Assembly: GCA_945865525.1 (NCBI GenBank)
Contig: CAMBDY010000007.1
Span: 1 to 64,000 of the forward strand
DNA from: Nitrospira lenta
GTDB lineage: Bacteria; Nitrospirota; Nitrospiria; Nitrospirales; Nitrospiraceae
Length of the DNA stretch: 64,000 nucleotides
Direction of reading: 5' to 3'
A program made the translations under genes and the position numbers. Each line of letters begins with the position of its first letter. The first letter of the stretch is position 1. Under the pieces are notes generated by a model that did no database searches, was not told the DNA's origin, and saw nothing but the letters and a program-made list of their open reading frames with translations. This document shows, one piece after another, positions 1 to 9,219 of this stretch.

Positions 1-27
1 ATTTTGGACGTAAACACAGTAATTAAT

Positions 28-57
28 TTGATTGCAGTGATAATGTAATGCAATCAA
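28..57. repeat. 9-bp inverted repeat
   Basis: TTGATTGCA (28-36) and TGCAATCAA (49-57) are perfect reverse complements separated by 12 bases. The arm centres are 21 bases apart, about two helical turns, which suits a dimeric regulator operator. It could equally be an RNA hairpin at the end of a gene outside the window. No run of T follows, so it is not an intrinsic terminator. Confidence 0.45.
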
Positions 58-177
58 TGGGCCAAATGTTACCACCATAAGTTGTTTATTATACACGATA
101 AATATAGCATTCATGAGTAGTCGTGTGTTGCAGATAGCGCACTGTGATATTTTTGATACAGGTACTGTGGAGGATTT

Positions 178-222
178 ATGAGAAAAGACACGCAGAAAGT
201 AGTCACCGTTTACGCGGCTTAG
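178..222 (+). CDS. Possible 14-codon peptide
   Basis: GGAGG at 169-173 lies four bases before ATG 178, an excellent ribosome site. The reading frame encodes MRKDTQKVVTVYAA and ends at TAG (220-222); reading on past that stop meets a second stop soon after. It could be a leader peptide, the first codons of a gene broken by a nonsense mutation, or chance. No family is recognised. Confidence 0.2.
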   Translation: MRKDTQKVVTVYAA

Positions 223-588
223 CAAGCGACTGCCTGCGGTGTGTGAGTAAGTGTGTAACCAGAACAACTTCTCAATACACACACTTTTTTGTGCTCATTT
301 TTCTTCCCTCAAACACGTACTAATGGATCAGGCCCCGGCGATCGAGCAAGTGATAAAGGTCTATAGACCGACTCCCATCTCCGCGGTAGAGACTCCGATC
401 CTTGGGGAAGTGCGGTGGACGAGGAACTTGCCTTTCGGCAACAATGACGGGCCTGGTTTATATTTCGTCAGGCGCAAAGTTGTGTTTTAACCCGACCGTC
501 GCGATGTGAGTGTGGCAGGGAGAAGGCGTCGATCCACATAAATTATCTGGCATTCGTGGTGAGAGAAGCGTAGAAGAGAAATTCTTAT

Positions 589-1593
589 ATGCGTATTCTC
601 ATCACAGGCGGAGCCGGATTTCTCGGGAGTCATCTCTCTGACATGCTGCTGCAGAGCGGCCATTCCGTGATCTGCATGGACAATCTCCTTACCGGGCGCA
701 TGGATAACCTGGCCCATCTGCTCGGGCATGAGCGGTTCTCCTTCATTAAATACGACGTCTGCGATTACCTGCATGTCGAAGGGCCCCTCGATGCGGTGAT
801 GCACTTTGCGTCGCCCGCCAGTCCTCAGGACTATATGGAGTTCCCGATTGCGACGATGAAGGTCGGGGCCATGGGGACGCATAAAGTATTGGGGCTGGCT
901 CGGGCAAAAAGCGCGCGGTTTATTCTGGCCAGCACCTCGGAAGTTTACGGCGATGCTCTTGTGAACCCTCAGCCGGAAACCTATTGGGGGAATGTGAACC
1001 CCATTAGTCCTCGCGGGGTCTACGATGAGGCTAAACGGTTTGCCGAAGCCATGACCATGGCCTTCCATCGCTACCACGGGGTGGACACCAGAATCGTGCG
1101 GATTTTTAACACCTTCGGCCCCCGTATGAGGCCGCATGATGGCAGGGTTGTCTCCAGTTTTATCGTCCAGGCGCTCCAGGGGAAGCCGCTTAGCGTGTTC
1201 GGCGACGGGCTCCAGACCAGGAGCTTTTGTTACGTCGACGACTTGGCCCGAGGTATTATCTCTTTGCTCATGCTGGATTCGGACAAGACGCCTGAGCAGC
1301 GGATGGATCGTAAATTTCTCATCTCGGGGAATACAGGCGCCGAGATGGCCAGCATGCATGAGCCGGTGAATATTGGGAACCCGCGCGAGCTCACGGTGAT
1401 GGAGATCGCGAAACTGGTGCTGGAGCTCACTCGCTCATCGAGCCAGATCACCCATCACCCCTTGCCGGCCGATGATCCGAAAGTCAGACGGCCAGACATT
1501 TCTCGGGCACGCGCGCTGCTGAACTGGGAACCCCAAGTGCTGCTTGAAGATGCCCTTCTTCGCACGATCGACTACTTCAAAAAAGTCATCTAG
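589..1593 (+). CDS. uxs: UDP-glucuronate decarboxylase (UDP-xylose synthase)
   Basis: This extended-SDR enzyme is expected to convert UDP-glucuronate to UDP-xylose with bound NAD, a cytoplasmic step in surface polysaccharide synthesis. The NAD-binding GGAGFLGSH is at residues 7-15, the Ser/Thr catalytic region (ASTSEVYGD) at about 114-122, and the catalytic Y145xxxK149 sits in VYDEAK. The arginine-rich [10 protein letters not shown] segment and the DDLARGI segment are typical of the UXS branch. At 334 residues it is slightly long because of about 28 extra residues (roughly 231-258) just before VNIGNP, where other UXS proteins have a short turn. No glycosyltransferase is adjacent inside the window. 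Other SDR sugar epimerases are the main alternative, but the overall pattern fits UXS best. Confidence 0.88.
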   Translation: MRILITGGAGFLGSHLSDMLLQSGHSVICMDNLLTGRMDNLAHLLGHERFSFIKYDVCDYLHVEGPLDAVMHFASPASPQDYMEFPIATMKVGAMGTHKVLGLARAKSARFILASTSEVYGDALVNPQPETYWGNVNPISPRGVYDEAKRFAEAMTMAFHRYHGVDTRIVRIFNTFGPRMRPHDGRVVSSFIVQALQGKPLSVFGDGLQTRSFCYVDDLARGIISLLMLDSDKTPEQRMDRKFLISGNTGAEMASMHEPVNIGNPRELTVMEIAKLVLELTRSSSQITHHPLPADDPKVRRPDISRARALLNWEPQVLLEDALLRTIDYFKKVI

Positions 1594-1727
1594 TTCCGGT
1601 TCGGTGTGAGCGGGCGCGGTCTTGCGCCCATCTCAGGGAAAACGGCCTATAATGGCCACCTTGACCGCATCGAAACTCCCGCTGTATCCTGTCCAAGCGT
1701 TACTATTACCAAGGATAAGTCTTTTTT

Positions 1728-3065
1728 ATGTTGTCTGATCAAAGCAACCAGGCGGAAACGTCGGTCGAGCCTATCGAAGCGACGGGCGTGGAAGAGGTGG
1801 TCGCCCTCATTCCTATTCCAGAATATGTCACTGAATTGGTCACGCGAGCCAAGCAGGCCGCAGTTCGGCTGGCGACGCTGTCAACGGCTACCAAGAACCG
1901 GGCGCTCCTGGCGATGGCCGAGGCCTTGGAAGAACATAAAGACGCGCTGATCGCCGCCAATGAGCTGGATCTGGAGGCTTTCGGGACTGAGCCGGAGAGC
2001 AAAGCGATGGCGGACCGGCTGCGCCTGACGGAGGAGCGAATCGCCGAGATGGCGGTGGGCCTGCGCGAAGTGGCAGCGCTCCCTGATCCGCTTGGTACCA
2101 TGCCGAAGATGTGGCCGAGGCCGAATGGTATGCAGGTAGGGCGAGTGCGGGTTCCGATCGGCGTTATCGGCATTATTTACGAGTCCCGTCCGAACGTCAC
2201 GGCTGATTCCGCCGCCCTCTGTTTAAAGTCTGGGAATGTCTGTGTCCTGCGTGGTGGGAGCGAGGCGATCCATTCCAATACGGCGATTGCGAGGGTCCTT
2301 TCTGACGCGGCCGAAAAAGCCGGCGTCCCGACCGGGGCGATCACCTTTGTTGCGCGGCCTGAGCGTGAGCTGGTGCCTTTTTTGCTGAAGCAGGATCGCT
2401 ACATCGATTTGATTATTCCGCGCGGCGGCGAATCGCTGATGAAGGTAGTCACCGAACATGCCACGATTCCTGTCATCAGGCACGATGCCGGCGTCTGTCA
2501 CATTTATGTCGATGGCGATGCTGACCCTGCCATGGCCGAGCGGGTCTGTTTCAACGCCAAGGTGCAGCGGCCCTCGACCTGCAATGCAGTGGAGACCCTC
2601 TTGGTGAATCAGGGCATTGCCAGGAACTGGCTCGCGCCTTTCATTGCAAAGTTAGTCGAGGCTAAGGTCGAGGTGCGCGGTTGCCCGAAGACCTGTCAGT
2701 TGTCATCCTCGGCCAAGCCGGCGAGCGACGAGGATTTCGGAAAGGAATTCCTCGACCTCACCGTGGCAGTCAAAGTGGTCAAGAACATTGATGAGGCGAT
2801 GGAACATATTGCCAAGTATGGTTCACGCCATACAGAAGCGATTGTCACCTCCGACTATCCCAAGGCTATGCGGTTCTTGCGGGAGGTCGATGCCAGCGCC
2901 GTGCTGGTGAACGCTTCGACGAGATTGAACGATGGCTATCAATTCGGGCTGGGCGCGGAAATTGGGATCAGTACGTCCCGCATCCATGCCCGGGGTCCGA
3001 TGGGGCTAGAAGAATTAACCTGCTTTAAGTTTATCGTCTTGGGGAGCGGGCAAGTCCGCGAGTAG
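1728..3065 (+). CDS. proA: Glutamate-5-semialdehyde dehydrogenase (gamma-glutamyl phosphate reductase)
   Basis: ProA reduces gamma-glutamyl phosphate to glutamate-5-semialdehyde with NADPH, the second step of proline synthesis. The ALDH-fold features are present: YESRPNVTADSAALCLKSGN (151-170), the RGGSEA loop, and catalytic Cys285 in QRPSTCNAVE. The protein is 445 residues, about 28 longer than the E. coli enzyme because of an N-terminal extension rich in Glu and Val. ATG 1728 follows AAGGA (1711-1715) at a rather long spacing, and a start further inside the extension is possible. The partner kinase gene proB is not in the window. The next gene begins directly after the stop codon, so the two are probably co-transcribed. 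Confidence 0.95.
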   Translation: MLSDQSNQAETSVEPIEATGVEEVVALIPIPEYVTELVTRAKQAAVRLATLSTATKNRALLAMAEALEEHKDALIAANELDLEAFGTEPESKAMADRLRLTEERIAEMAVGLREVAALPDPLGTMPKMWPRPNGMQVGRVRVPIGVIGIIYESRPNVTADSAALCLKSGNVCVLRGGSEAIHSNTAIARVLSDAAEKAGVPTGAITFVARPERELVPFLLKQDRYIDLIIPRGGESLMKVVTEHATIPVIRHDAGVCHIYVDGDADPAMAERVCFNAKVQRPSTCNAVETLLVNQGIARNWLAPFIAKLVEAKVEVRGCPKTCQLSSSAKPASDEDFGKEFLDLTVAVKVVKNIDEAMEHIAKYGSRHTEAIVTSDYPKAMRFLREVDASAVLVNASTRLNDGYQFGLGAEIGISTSRIHARGPMGLEELTCFKFIVLGSGQVRE

Positions 3066-4847
3066 ATGTCTGCTGACCCACTCTTGGCTGCATTGCACAC
3101 AGCTGGCCATATTCGTTTTCCCACGAATCGTTCTTTCGCACAGGCTCTCGAACAGGCGGGCGGGCGAGTTGTCCGCCAAGCCACCGGCCATCTGGTCTTC
3201 TATCGCCAGGACGGGCGCAGATTTCTCGCTACAGACCCGGCAGGGAATCCGTTACATGAATGTGAGTGGGGGAGCAATGCCGTAGGCGAAGCGGTGCTTC
3301 TCCGTGCCAGGATCCGGTTGGATTGGGGCCAATGGGTCGGGTTGAAACCGGCTGGTTTAGTGAATGAAACCAGCCTCAATCTCGCCAGCAAGCCTGGCTG
3401 GCAACGGCTCACGGCTGACGATCTGAGGGCGATGGCCGCTCAGGCGCTCCGGGTTCCGATCGAGGACGTGCGGTTTTTCTATCGCGATGAGGATCTTGTG
3501 ATCGGGCCGACCGGTCGGGCTACGATTCGTCAGCGGAAAGATGCCTTTTATGTGTTGCAGGATGGGGATTTCGAGCGGGCCAGATTCATGTCTTGTATGG
3601 GGGCGATGAGTTGGGCTTCGATCGACTTTCTGCCAGTCGTCGAACTGTTTAAGTCGCTCTTGCCGGGAACCGGGTCTGCGGTGTTTGAATTCATCCGCGG
3701 CCTCTACGACGATCAGAACGAGGGGAGCCAGAGCCCCAGGCCGTTGCGCTATCGCGGGATTCCCGCCTATCCGTCGGAAGCAGCTTTTCGCTTGTTCAGT
3801 AATTTCTTTACTCCTCAGGCCTCCTGTGGGACGAACCCTTTCACGCTCTTCATGAATCAAGAGCGGTCCAATCAAATCACTTGGTTGCCGGCTGGGATGC
3901 TGCCGGTTCGATATTTCGACCAGAGTAGCGGCGCCTGCCTAACCCTTCAGGGAGGCCTGCTGTATAAAGTGACGCTGGCATCCGATGTCGCAGGGCTCTC
4001 CTACATGAGTGCGAAAGGCCGTCGCATGCTGCCCTGCGATCGGAGCGCAGAGATTGCCCAAGGCCAGGTGATTTTGAAGGAGCGAGAGCGCCAGACTCTC
4101 TTGCCTGTGACCCTGCCGCACGAGAGCAGGGAACAGCCAGACGCATCAGTGGCTATGAGCTCGGTCGATTGGCGATCGGTCTTTGTGCAGGGGGTTCCCG
4201 TGATCTCTCCTGCCGAGGCCTATGGCGCGGTATTGCTCTACCCGGAAGACGAATCTGAAATCAACGAACGAGCGGCGCAGCCCTTCGTGGCGGATTATCT
4301 ACACGATCGTGGCGAACAGGATCGTGAGATCGGCGCAGCCCTGTCCCATGCCGAGCAGGTCCTCATCGACAATGGCGATGCGGTGATTGCGACCTGCGTC
4401 CTTTTCGATCGGCCGAGAGACTATATGGTGCGCATTCATGCGGCGGCCCTGGCGCAAAAACAGGCGCAGCAACTTTGGACGGTCTGCGCCGAGATGCAGC
4501 GGTGGGATTGGCTCTCGCGCATTCGATTTCTTCCGGTAAACGCATCGCAGGACCAGGCAGCCCCTCCTCTCTATGATTTGATCTATTGGTGGATCCCCTA
4601 TGGTGACGGGGAGCAGCCGGCCAGGTTGGCTGAAGGGATGAAGGAGATGGCGCGAACTCTTCGGGGAGGAGGCAATGCCTTCGTCGTCGGTCCGGCGCAA
4701 CTGGGCCGGCATGGCTCGTCCACTGGACTCCATGTCTGCTGGGAAGAACCGGTCGAGCAGCTCCCTACGTTTCGGATGCATCGCACGATCCTGCCGAAAG
4801 CGAAGCTGCGGGCGGGGCTCACTTTATTTCACCTGAAGAAGGTCTAG
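3066..4847 (+). CDS. Conserved hypothetical protein, 593 residues
   Basis: I do not recognise a named family for the whole protein. It starts on the base after the proA stop (TAG then ATG), so translation is probably coupled to proA. It is soluble in appearance, with no signal peptide or membrane segment. The last 90 residues (DLIYWWIPYGDGEQ, then MARTLRGGGNAFVVGP, ending in alternating strands) resemble the end of a class I SAM-dependent methyltransferase, and residues 150-230 look like an unrelated alpha/beta region. The front part lacks an obvious SAM-binding glycine motif, so methyltransferase activity is only a possibility. Codon use matches the neighbours. Confidence 0.75.
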   Translation: MSADPLLAALHTAGHIRFPTNRSFAQALEQAGGRVVRQATGHLVFYRQDGRRFLATDPAGNPLHECEWGSNAVGEAVLLRARIRLDWGQWVGLKPAGLVNETSLNLASKPGWQRLTADDLRAMAAQALRVPIEDVRFFYRDEDLVIGPTGRATIRQRKDAFYVLQDGDFERARFMSCMGAMSWASIDFLPVVELFKSLLPGTGSAVFEFIRGLYDDQNEGSQSPRPLRYRGIPAYPSEAAFRLFSNFFTPQASCGTNPFTLFMNQERSNQITWLPAGMLPVRYFDQSSGACLTLQGGLLYKVTLASDVAGLSYMSAKGRRMLPCDRSAEIAQGQVILKERERQTLLPVTLPHESREQPDASVAMSSVDWRSVFVQGVPVISPAEAYGAVLLYPEDESEINERAAQPFVADYLHDRGEQDREIGAALSHAEQVLIDNGDAVIATCVLFDRPRDYMVRIHAAALAQKQAQQLWTVCAEMQRWDWLSRIRFLPVNASQDQAAPPLYDLIYWWIPYGDGEQPARLAEGMKEMARTLRGGGNAFVVGPAQLGRHGSSTGLHVCWEEPVEQLPTFRMHRTILPKAKLRAGLTLFHLKKV

Positions 4848-4889
4848 TCTGCTTGCACTGGGTATCACGGATCGATTACGGTTGTCTCC

Positions 4890-5582
4890 ATGAATGAACC
4901 GACGTCAGAACAGATTGCAGGTGAGGAGTCGGGCGACAAGATCGTCATTTATTGGGAGCGGGAATATTCGACGGCCATCGCGCCAGAGCGGCTGAAGCTT
5001 GACTTCATGCCGCATCGGCCCCTGCTGTCAGGAATGTCGCTGAACGAGCAGCGGACAGTCGCGGTCGAGGGTTATAAAGTGATTCCTGACGATTGCGGCC
5101 CGGTGCGAACGGTGGGTCAGTATGGCTGGCTCATTCGGTCTCCGGCTGACTGTAAGATTCGCCGCACGACCGAGGGAGTGAAGTGGCAAGCTCCGCCGAT
5201 CCTGCCGGAGGAGCGAATCCTTGGCTACAAGTCCTTTTCAGGGACCTATGTCGATTTGATTTTAAATAGCGGCTATCCCAAGCTCTGTTGCGGGATCCGT
5301 TTCTATTATCCCAAACAGGTGGGCTTGATGATGAAGGACGTGCCGAACCACTTCTACCACTATCCCAATCGGACGTTTTTTGTGTGGGAGGGGATTAAGA
5401 CGCAGGAATACAAACGTACGCCGAACATGTACGAATGGCTTCCGGACTACGACGCTTTCGCCTCGAATTTTCTGTTGCAACTCACCAAGCCGACGACGAT
5501 CAAACGGGGCGATCCCATTGGGATCGTGGTGCCAGTGATGCTGCCCAAGCAGTTTGCGCTCGAAGAGCTCAAACGTCCCTAG
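4890..5582 (+). CDS. DUF6065-like hypothetical protein
   Basis: A 230-residue soluble protein without signal peptide or membrane segment. Its layout recalls the DUF6065 family from memory: a GWLIRSP strand (about residues 78-84), a central region ending in a FFVWEG strand, and a tail reading LTKPTTIKRGDPIGIVVPV. It carries a vicinal Cys-Cys in KLCCGIRF and several aromatic residues (FYHYPNRTFF). Family assignment is tentative and no function is known. It lies 42 bases after the 593-residue hypothetical gene and could be in the same transcript. No clear ribosome site precedes ATG 4890. Confidence 0.72.
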   Translation: MNEPTSEQIAGEESGDKIVIYWEREYSTAIAPERLKLDFMPHRPLLSGMSLNEQRTVAVEGYKVIPDDCGPVRTVGQYGWLIRSPADCKIRRTTEGVKWQAPPILPEERILGYKSFSGTYVDLILNSGYPKLCCGIRFYYPKQVGLMMKDVPNHFYHYPNRTFFVWEGIKTQEYKRTPNMYEWLPDYDAFASNFLLQLTKPTTIKRGDPIGIVVPVMLPKQFALEELKRP

Positions 5583-5602
5583 GGCTCGTTAGTAGTCTGG
5601 CA

Positions 5603-5630
5603 CGCGCCGCCGTCCGCGGTGTGCGGCGCG
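5603..5630 (+). terminator. GC-rich hairpin after 4890-5582
   Basis: CGCGCCGC (5603-5610) pairs perfectly with GCGGCGCG (5623-5630), with a 12-base loop that itself contains CCGCGG. It lies 20 bases after the preceding stop codon, where a transcript end is expected. There is no T run, so it would be a weak or factor-assisted terminator, or an mRNA-stabilising 3' hairpin. Confidence 0.45.
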
Positions 5631-5745
5631 GTCGCGAATCCTCTCGTCTGCTGCATTGTGGCCGTCGACCCACGTATCGCCCCTCATATTGGACAGGCCG
5701 TGAAAGTGCGCGCCTCCCTCATAGGTGGAGCCACCGCCTGGGGGA

Positions 5746-5774
5746 TTGACAGGGTTCCTGGGCCTCAGTATGAT
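5746..5774 (+). promoter_or_regulatory. Near-consensus sigma-70 promoter of the pyr operon
   Basis: TTGACA (5746-5751), a 17-base spacer, then TATGAT (5769-5774). Eleven of twelve hexamer positions match the consensus. Transcription should begin near 5781, only about eight bases before the PyrR-type hairpin. The promoter therefore feeds straight into the regulatory leader. Confidence 0.85.
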
Positions 5775-5788
5775 GCAGCAACCTTTAA

Positions 5789-5810
5789 TACTCATCCTGC
5801 GAGGTGAGTA
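5789..5810 (+). promoter_or_regulatory. Putative PyrR-binding RNA hairpin
   Basis: TACTCATC (5789-5796) pairs with GGTGAGTA (5803-5810), including one U-G pair, closing a six-base loop CTGCGA (5797-5802). The core TCCTGCGAGGT fits the PyrR binding-loop consensus as I recall it (UCCNGNGAGGY). The 3' arm ends at the first base of the ribosome site (AAGGAG 5810-5815) of the leader ORF, so bound PyrR would block that site. Together with the downstream pyrR gene, this supports autoregulation by UMP or UTP. Confidence 0.75.
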
Positions 5811-5820
5811 AGGAGTTTTT

Positions 5821-5913
5821 ATGATCGTTATTCAGGCTTGTGTCTGCCGACACATCTCAACCTTCTCATCGAATGTCGATGAGGGGGTTTTTTTATGCCA
5901 GAAAGTTGAATGA
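5821..5913 (+). CDS. pyr leader peptide, 30 codons
   Basis: ATG 5821 follows AAGGAG (5810-5815) at five bases, and the frame runs 30 codons to TGA 5911-5913, three bases before the pyrR ATG. The ORF reads right through both arms of the terminator and its T tract. A ribosome translating it would stop the terminator from folding, as in the E. coli pyrBI leader. pyrR has no clear ribosome site of its own, so this ORF may also carry ribosomes to pyrR. The peptide begins MIVIQACVCRH and is probably functionless as a product. Confidence 0.7.
   Translation: MIVIQACVCRHISTFSSNVDEGVFLCQKVE
5860..5894 (+). terminator. Intrinsic terminator (attenuator) inside the pyr leader ORF
   Basis: Thirteen bases (5860-5872) pair with 5876-5888 around an ATG loop, with two U-G pairs and no mismatch, and T runs from 5888 to 5894. 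It lies between the promoter and pyrR and inside the leader ORF, so it is best read as a regulated attenuator. Confidence 0.88.
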
Positions 5914-6474
<561 letters not shown>

Positions 6475-6487
6475 GGTGGAGGGAACG

Positions 6488-7408
6488 ATGAGTCTCAAAC
6501 GCAAAGACCTCTTGAGCCTGGCGCCCTTGTCGGTGGACGAGATCAAGCTGATCCTGGAGACAGCCGATTCGTTCAAGGAAGTGACCGGGCGGGAAATCAA
6601 GAAAGTTCCGGCGCTCCGTGGCCGCACGGTGGTCAATCTCTTTTTCGAGCCCAGTACGAGAACGCGCACATCGTTCGAGCTGGCGGCGAAACGGCTGAGC
6701 GCCGACGTGATCAACTTTTCGCCTTCGTCGAGCAGTGTCGTCAAAGGGGAAACGTTGCTCGATACCGCGCGCAATATCGAAGCGATGCAGGCGGATATTA
6801 TCGTCCTGCGTCATCCTTCGGCCGGCGCAGCCGAGGCCCTGGCCCGCGGGGTGAAGTCCGCCGTGATCAATGCCGGAGACGGATGGCATGAGCATCCGAC
6901 GCAAGGGCTCTTGGATCTCTACACGATTCGCGAGCGGGGCCTGTCGTTCGAGGGGCTCAAGGTGGCGATCGTCGGTGACGTAGCCCATAGCCGGGTGGCC
7001 CGTTCGAACATTTATGCTTTGGTCAAGTTGGGAGCGGAAGTTCGGGTAGTGGGGCCTCCGACGATGATCCCGGCAGGAGTCGAGAAGCTGGGCGTGCGCG
7101 TCTACTACCATCTCGATGAGGCTCTGCGCGACGTGCAGGTCATCATGATGTTGCGTCTGCAGCTGGAGCGGCAAGGGAAGGCCCTGTTCCCGACCATTCG
7201 CGAATATGCGCGGCTCTACGGATTGACGTCCGAGCGAGTTAAGCTGGCCGATCCCAAGGTGATCGTGATGCATCCTGGGCCGATCAATCGGGGAGTCGAG
7301 ATCGCGCCGGAAGTGGCGGATAGTTTGTCGTCGGTGATCTTGGACCAGGTGGCGAACGGCGTGGCCGTTCGCATGGGTATTCTTTATCTCATGTCAGGAG
7401 CGAACTAA
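6488..7408 (+). CDS. pyrB: Aspartate carbamoyltransferase catalytic chain
   Basis: It condenses carbamoyl phosphate with aspartate, the committed step of pyrimidine synthesis. The carbamoyl-phosphate loop S56-T-R-T-R60, the HPTQG motif (136-140) and the [10 protein letters not shown] motif near the C-terminus are all present. The protein is 306 residues, the usual length for a catalytic chain. ATG 6488 is preferred over the in-frame GTG 6476 because GGAGGG (6478-6483) sits four bases before the ATG. No pyrI regulatory chain is seen; the enzyme may instead associate with the adjacent class I dihydroorotase, as in some bacteria (inference). Confidence 0.96.
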   Translation: MSLKRKDLLSLAPLSVDEIKLILETADSFKEVTGREIKKVPALRGRTVVNLFFEPSTRTRTSFELAAKRLSADVINFSPSSSSVVKGETLLDTARNIEAMQADIIVLRHPSAGAAEALARGVKSAVINAGDGWHEHPTQGLLDLYTIRERGLSFEGLKVAIVGDVAHSRVARSNIYALVKLGAEVRVVGPPTMIPAGVEKLGVRVYYHLDEALRDVQVIMMLRLQLERQGKALFPTIREYARLYGLTSERVKLADPKVIVMHPGPINRGVEIAPEVADSLSSVILDQVANGVAVRMGILYLMSGAN

Positions 7409-7411
7409 ATC

Positions 7412-8698
7412 GTGGCTATTCACATTGCAGGCGGGCACGTGATCGATCCGGGACGGTTCAATGGCGTGGCCGATGTGTTGATCAATGAGGGGCGGATCGT
7501 GGCGGTGGGGCCCAACCTCAAAGTTCCGGCTGGCGCCACGAAGATCGATGCCAAGGGTCGGTTGGTCCTTCCCGGGTTTGTCGATCTCCATGTCCATTTC
7601 CGGGAGCCAGGCTTTGAATACAAAGAATCGATTCAAAGCGGCGCAGCCGCAGCGGTGGCAGGCGGCTTCACCTCGGTCTGTTGCATGCCCAATACGAACC
7701 CCGCGAACGACAATCAGGCAATTACGGAATTCATGCTGGAGCGGGGGAAAGCGGCCGGGCTGGCGAATGTGTTTCCCATCGGCGCGATCACGAAAGGCTT
7801 GGAAGGCAAGGAGTTGGCGGAGATTGGCGACTTGCGGCGCGCTGGTTGTGTGGCCATCTCGGATGACGGGAAGCCAGTGATGAACAGCCTCGTGATGCGG
7901 CGCGCAATGGAATATGCCCTGGCCTTCGACGTGGCGGTGGTCGACCATTGTGAAGATCTGCATCTCGCCGAGGGGGGCTGCATGAATGAAGGAGTTGTCT
8001 CGACTGAGTTGGGGCTCCCTGGTATGCCGTCTGCGGCGGAAGATGTGATGGTGTCGCGGAATATCGCCCTGGCGGAACTGACTGGCGCCAGGCTGCATCT
8101 GGCCCATATCAGCACCGAGGGATCGGCTAGGATGGTGCGGGAGGCCAAGTCCCGCGGGTTGAGAGTCACTGCCGAGGCCTGCCCCCATCACTTCACCATC
8201 ACGGAGGAAACGGTTCGGGGCTATAACACCTATGCCAAAATGAATCCTCCGCTCCGGACCGAGAAAGATGTGCAAGCGATCAAAGAAGGTCTGCGCGACG
8301 GCACGATCGATGCCATTGCCACAGACCATGCGCCTCATGCCACGCAGGAAAAACAACTGGGGTTTGCGGAAGCGCCCTTCGGCATCGTCGGCTTGGAGAC
8401 GGCGCTACCCTTGACCTTTGCCTTGGTCGAGGAGGGCATCTTGTCCTTGGAGTCCGCGGTCGATAAATTGAGCACGGCTCCCGCGAAGGTGTTTGGATTG
8501 GCCAAGGGCACTTTGGCAATCGGGGCGGATGCCGATGTGACGATTGTGGATCAGCATGAACAGTGGGAAGTCGATCCGGCCAAGTTTTTTTCAAAGAGCC
8601 GCAACACTCCCTTTGCCGGTTGGAAGGTGAAGGGGCGCGTGAGGACGACCATCGTCAGTGGCCGAGTGGTATTCGAAGCCAGCCGGGCGGAGGGCTAG
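7412..8698 (+). CDS. pyrC: Dihydroorotase, class I
   Basis: It interconverts carbamoyl aspartate and dihydroorotate in an amidohydrolase TIM barrel. Metal and substrate residues are visible: H60-V-H62-F-R64 in DLHVHFREPG, the VVDHCED and LAHIS histidines, and ATDHAPH with the catalytic aspartate. The DDGKPVMN segment is typical of the class I (long) type. It has 428 residues and starts with GTG 7412, three bases after the pyrB stop. The tail contains the usual amidohydrolase sandwich strands (GADADVTIVD). The next gene overlaps its stop codon. Confidence 0.95.
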   Translation: MAIHIAGGHVIDPGRFNGVADVLINEGRIVAVGPNLKVPAGATKIDAKGRLVLPGFVDLHVHFREPGFEYKESIQSGAAAAVAGGFTSVCCMPNTNPANDNQAITEFMLERGKAAGLANVFPIGAITKGLEGKELAEIGDLRRAGCVAISDDGKPVMNSLVMRRAMEYALAFDVAVVDHCEDLHLAEGGCMNEGVVSTELGLPGMPSAAEDVMVSRNIALAELTGARLHLAHISTEGSARMVREAKSRGLRVTAEACPHHFTITEETVRGYNTYAKMNPPLRTEKDVQAIKEGLRDGTIDAIATDHAPHATQEKQLGFAEAPFGIVGLETALPLTFALVEEGILSLESAVDKLSTAPAKVFGLAKGTLAIGADADVTIVDQHEQWEVDPAKFFSKSRNTPFAGWKVKGRVRTTIVSGRVVFEASRAEG

Positions 8699-9219
8699 TG
8701 TTGCGCTCATCCCGTTGGAGGCTGATCGGTTGTTTGACCTGTGAATGGCTGGCGCTGGGCATCTGGGTCGGCGGGCTGCTGGTGCTTATCGGGGCGGTCA
8801 TTCCCGCCGTTTTCAATACGTTCGGCGGGCAGGACTCAGGCGGGTTCTTTCTGACGAGAGCCTTTGAGGGGTATAATCGATTCGCGATTGGAGCGCTGAC
8901 GGTGTTGTGTGCTGGCACCTGGTATCGCTGGTGGAGTGGCAATCAGGACGTGGCGGTCAGCCGGGCTGAGATGGGTTTACTGATGGGGATGGCGGTGATC
9001 GCCGGTATCATCATTCTCTGGCTGCATCCGCTCGTGGCTTCGCTCCAGGCGCAGGCTTTTGCGGTGAAAGAGGAGGCGGCGCGGAAGGCGGCGTTCGAAG
9101 CGTTCTTCCGTATCCATATGCCGGTCCGGTCGCTCTACATGGTCAATCTCGTACTGGGAATTGTGCTGACAGGAATGAAAGCTCAACGGTCGCTGCGGCG
9201 GGATAGAGTGGTGACGTGA
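8698..9219 (+). CDS. DUF4149-like membrane protein
   Basis: A 173-residue inner-membrane protein with about four hydrophobic segments ([56 protein letters not shown]). The pattern recalls the DUF4149/TMEM205-like family. GGAGGG (8689-8694) precedes either GTG 8698, which overlaps the pyrC TAG, or TTG 8701; both give nearly the same protein. It ends in a four-base GTGA overlap with carA. Tight overlaps on both sides place it firmly in the pyr operon, but its link to pyrimidine synthesis is unknown. Confidence 0.82.
   Translation: MLRSSRWRLIGCLTCEWLALGIWVGGLLVLIGAVIPAVFNTFGGQDSGGFFLTRAFEGYNRFAIGALTVLCAGTWYRWWSGNQDVAVSRAEMGLLMGMAVIAGIIILWLHPLVASLQAQAFAVKEEAARKAAFEAFFRIHMPVRSLYMVNLVLGIVLTGMKAQRSLRRDRVVT

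Larger units (their letters stand above)
1..588. other. Gene-poor AT-rich left end
   Basis: No gene can be supported here. The first 330 bases are clearly richer in A and T than the rest of the window. They hold an inverted repeat (28-57), a weak promoter-like pair (TTGTTT at 82-87 and TAGCAT at 105-110, 17 bases apart) and a 14-codon ORF with a good ribosome site (178-222). From about 330 the base composition approaches that of the coding region. The stretch may be the promoter region or the remains of a gene lying left of the window. Confidence 0.5.

Noticed and set aside
251..490. 79-codon plus-strand frame
   Set aside because: No ribosome site before its GTG start, composition unlike neighbouring genes and no recognisable motif.
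1606..1950. 114-codon plus-strand frame
   Set aside because: Overlaps the start of proA in another frame; its product is Arg/Trp-rich as in shadow frames.
5435..5807. Two plus-strand frames across the pyr promoter
   Set aside because: They run through the promoter and the PyrR hairpin and have no ribosome site.
6476..6487. GTG 6476 as pyrB start
   Set aside because: The ribosome site GGAGGG lies downstream of this GTG and fits ATG 6488.
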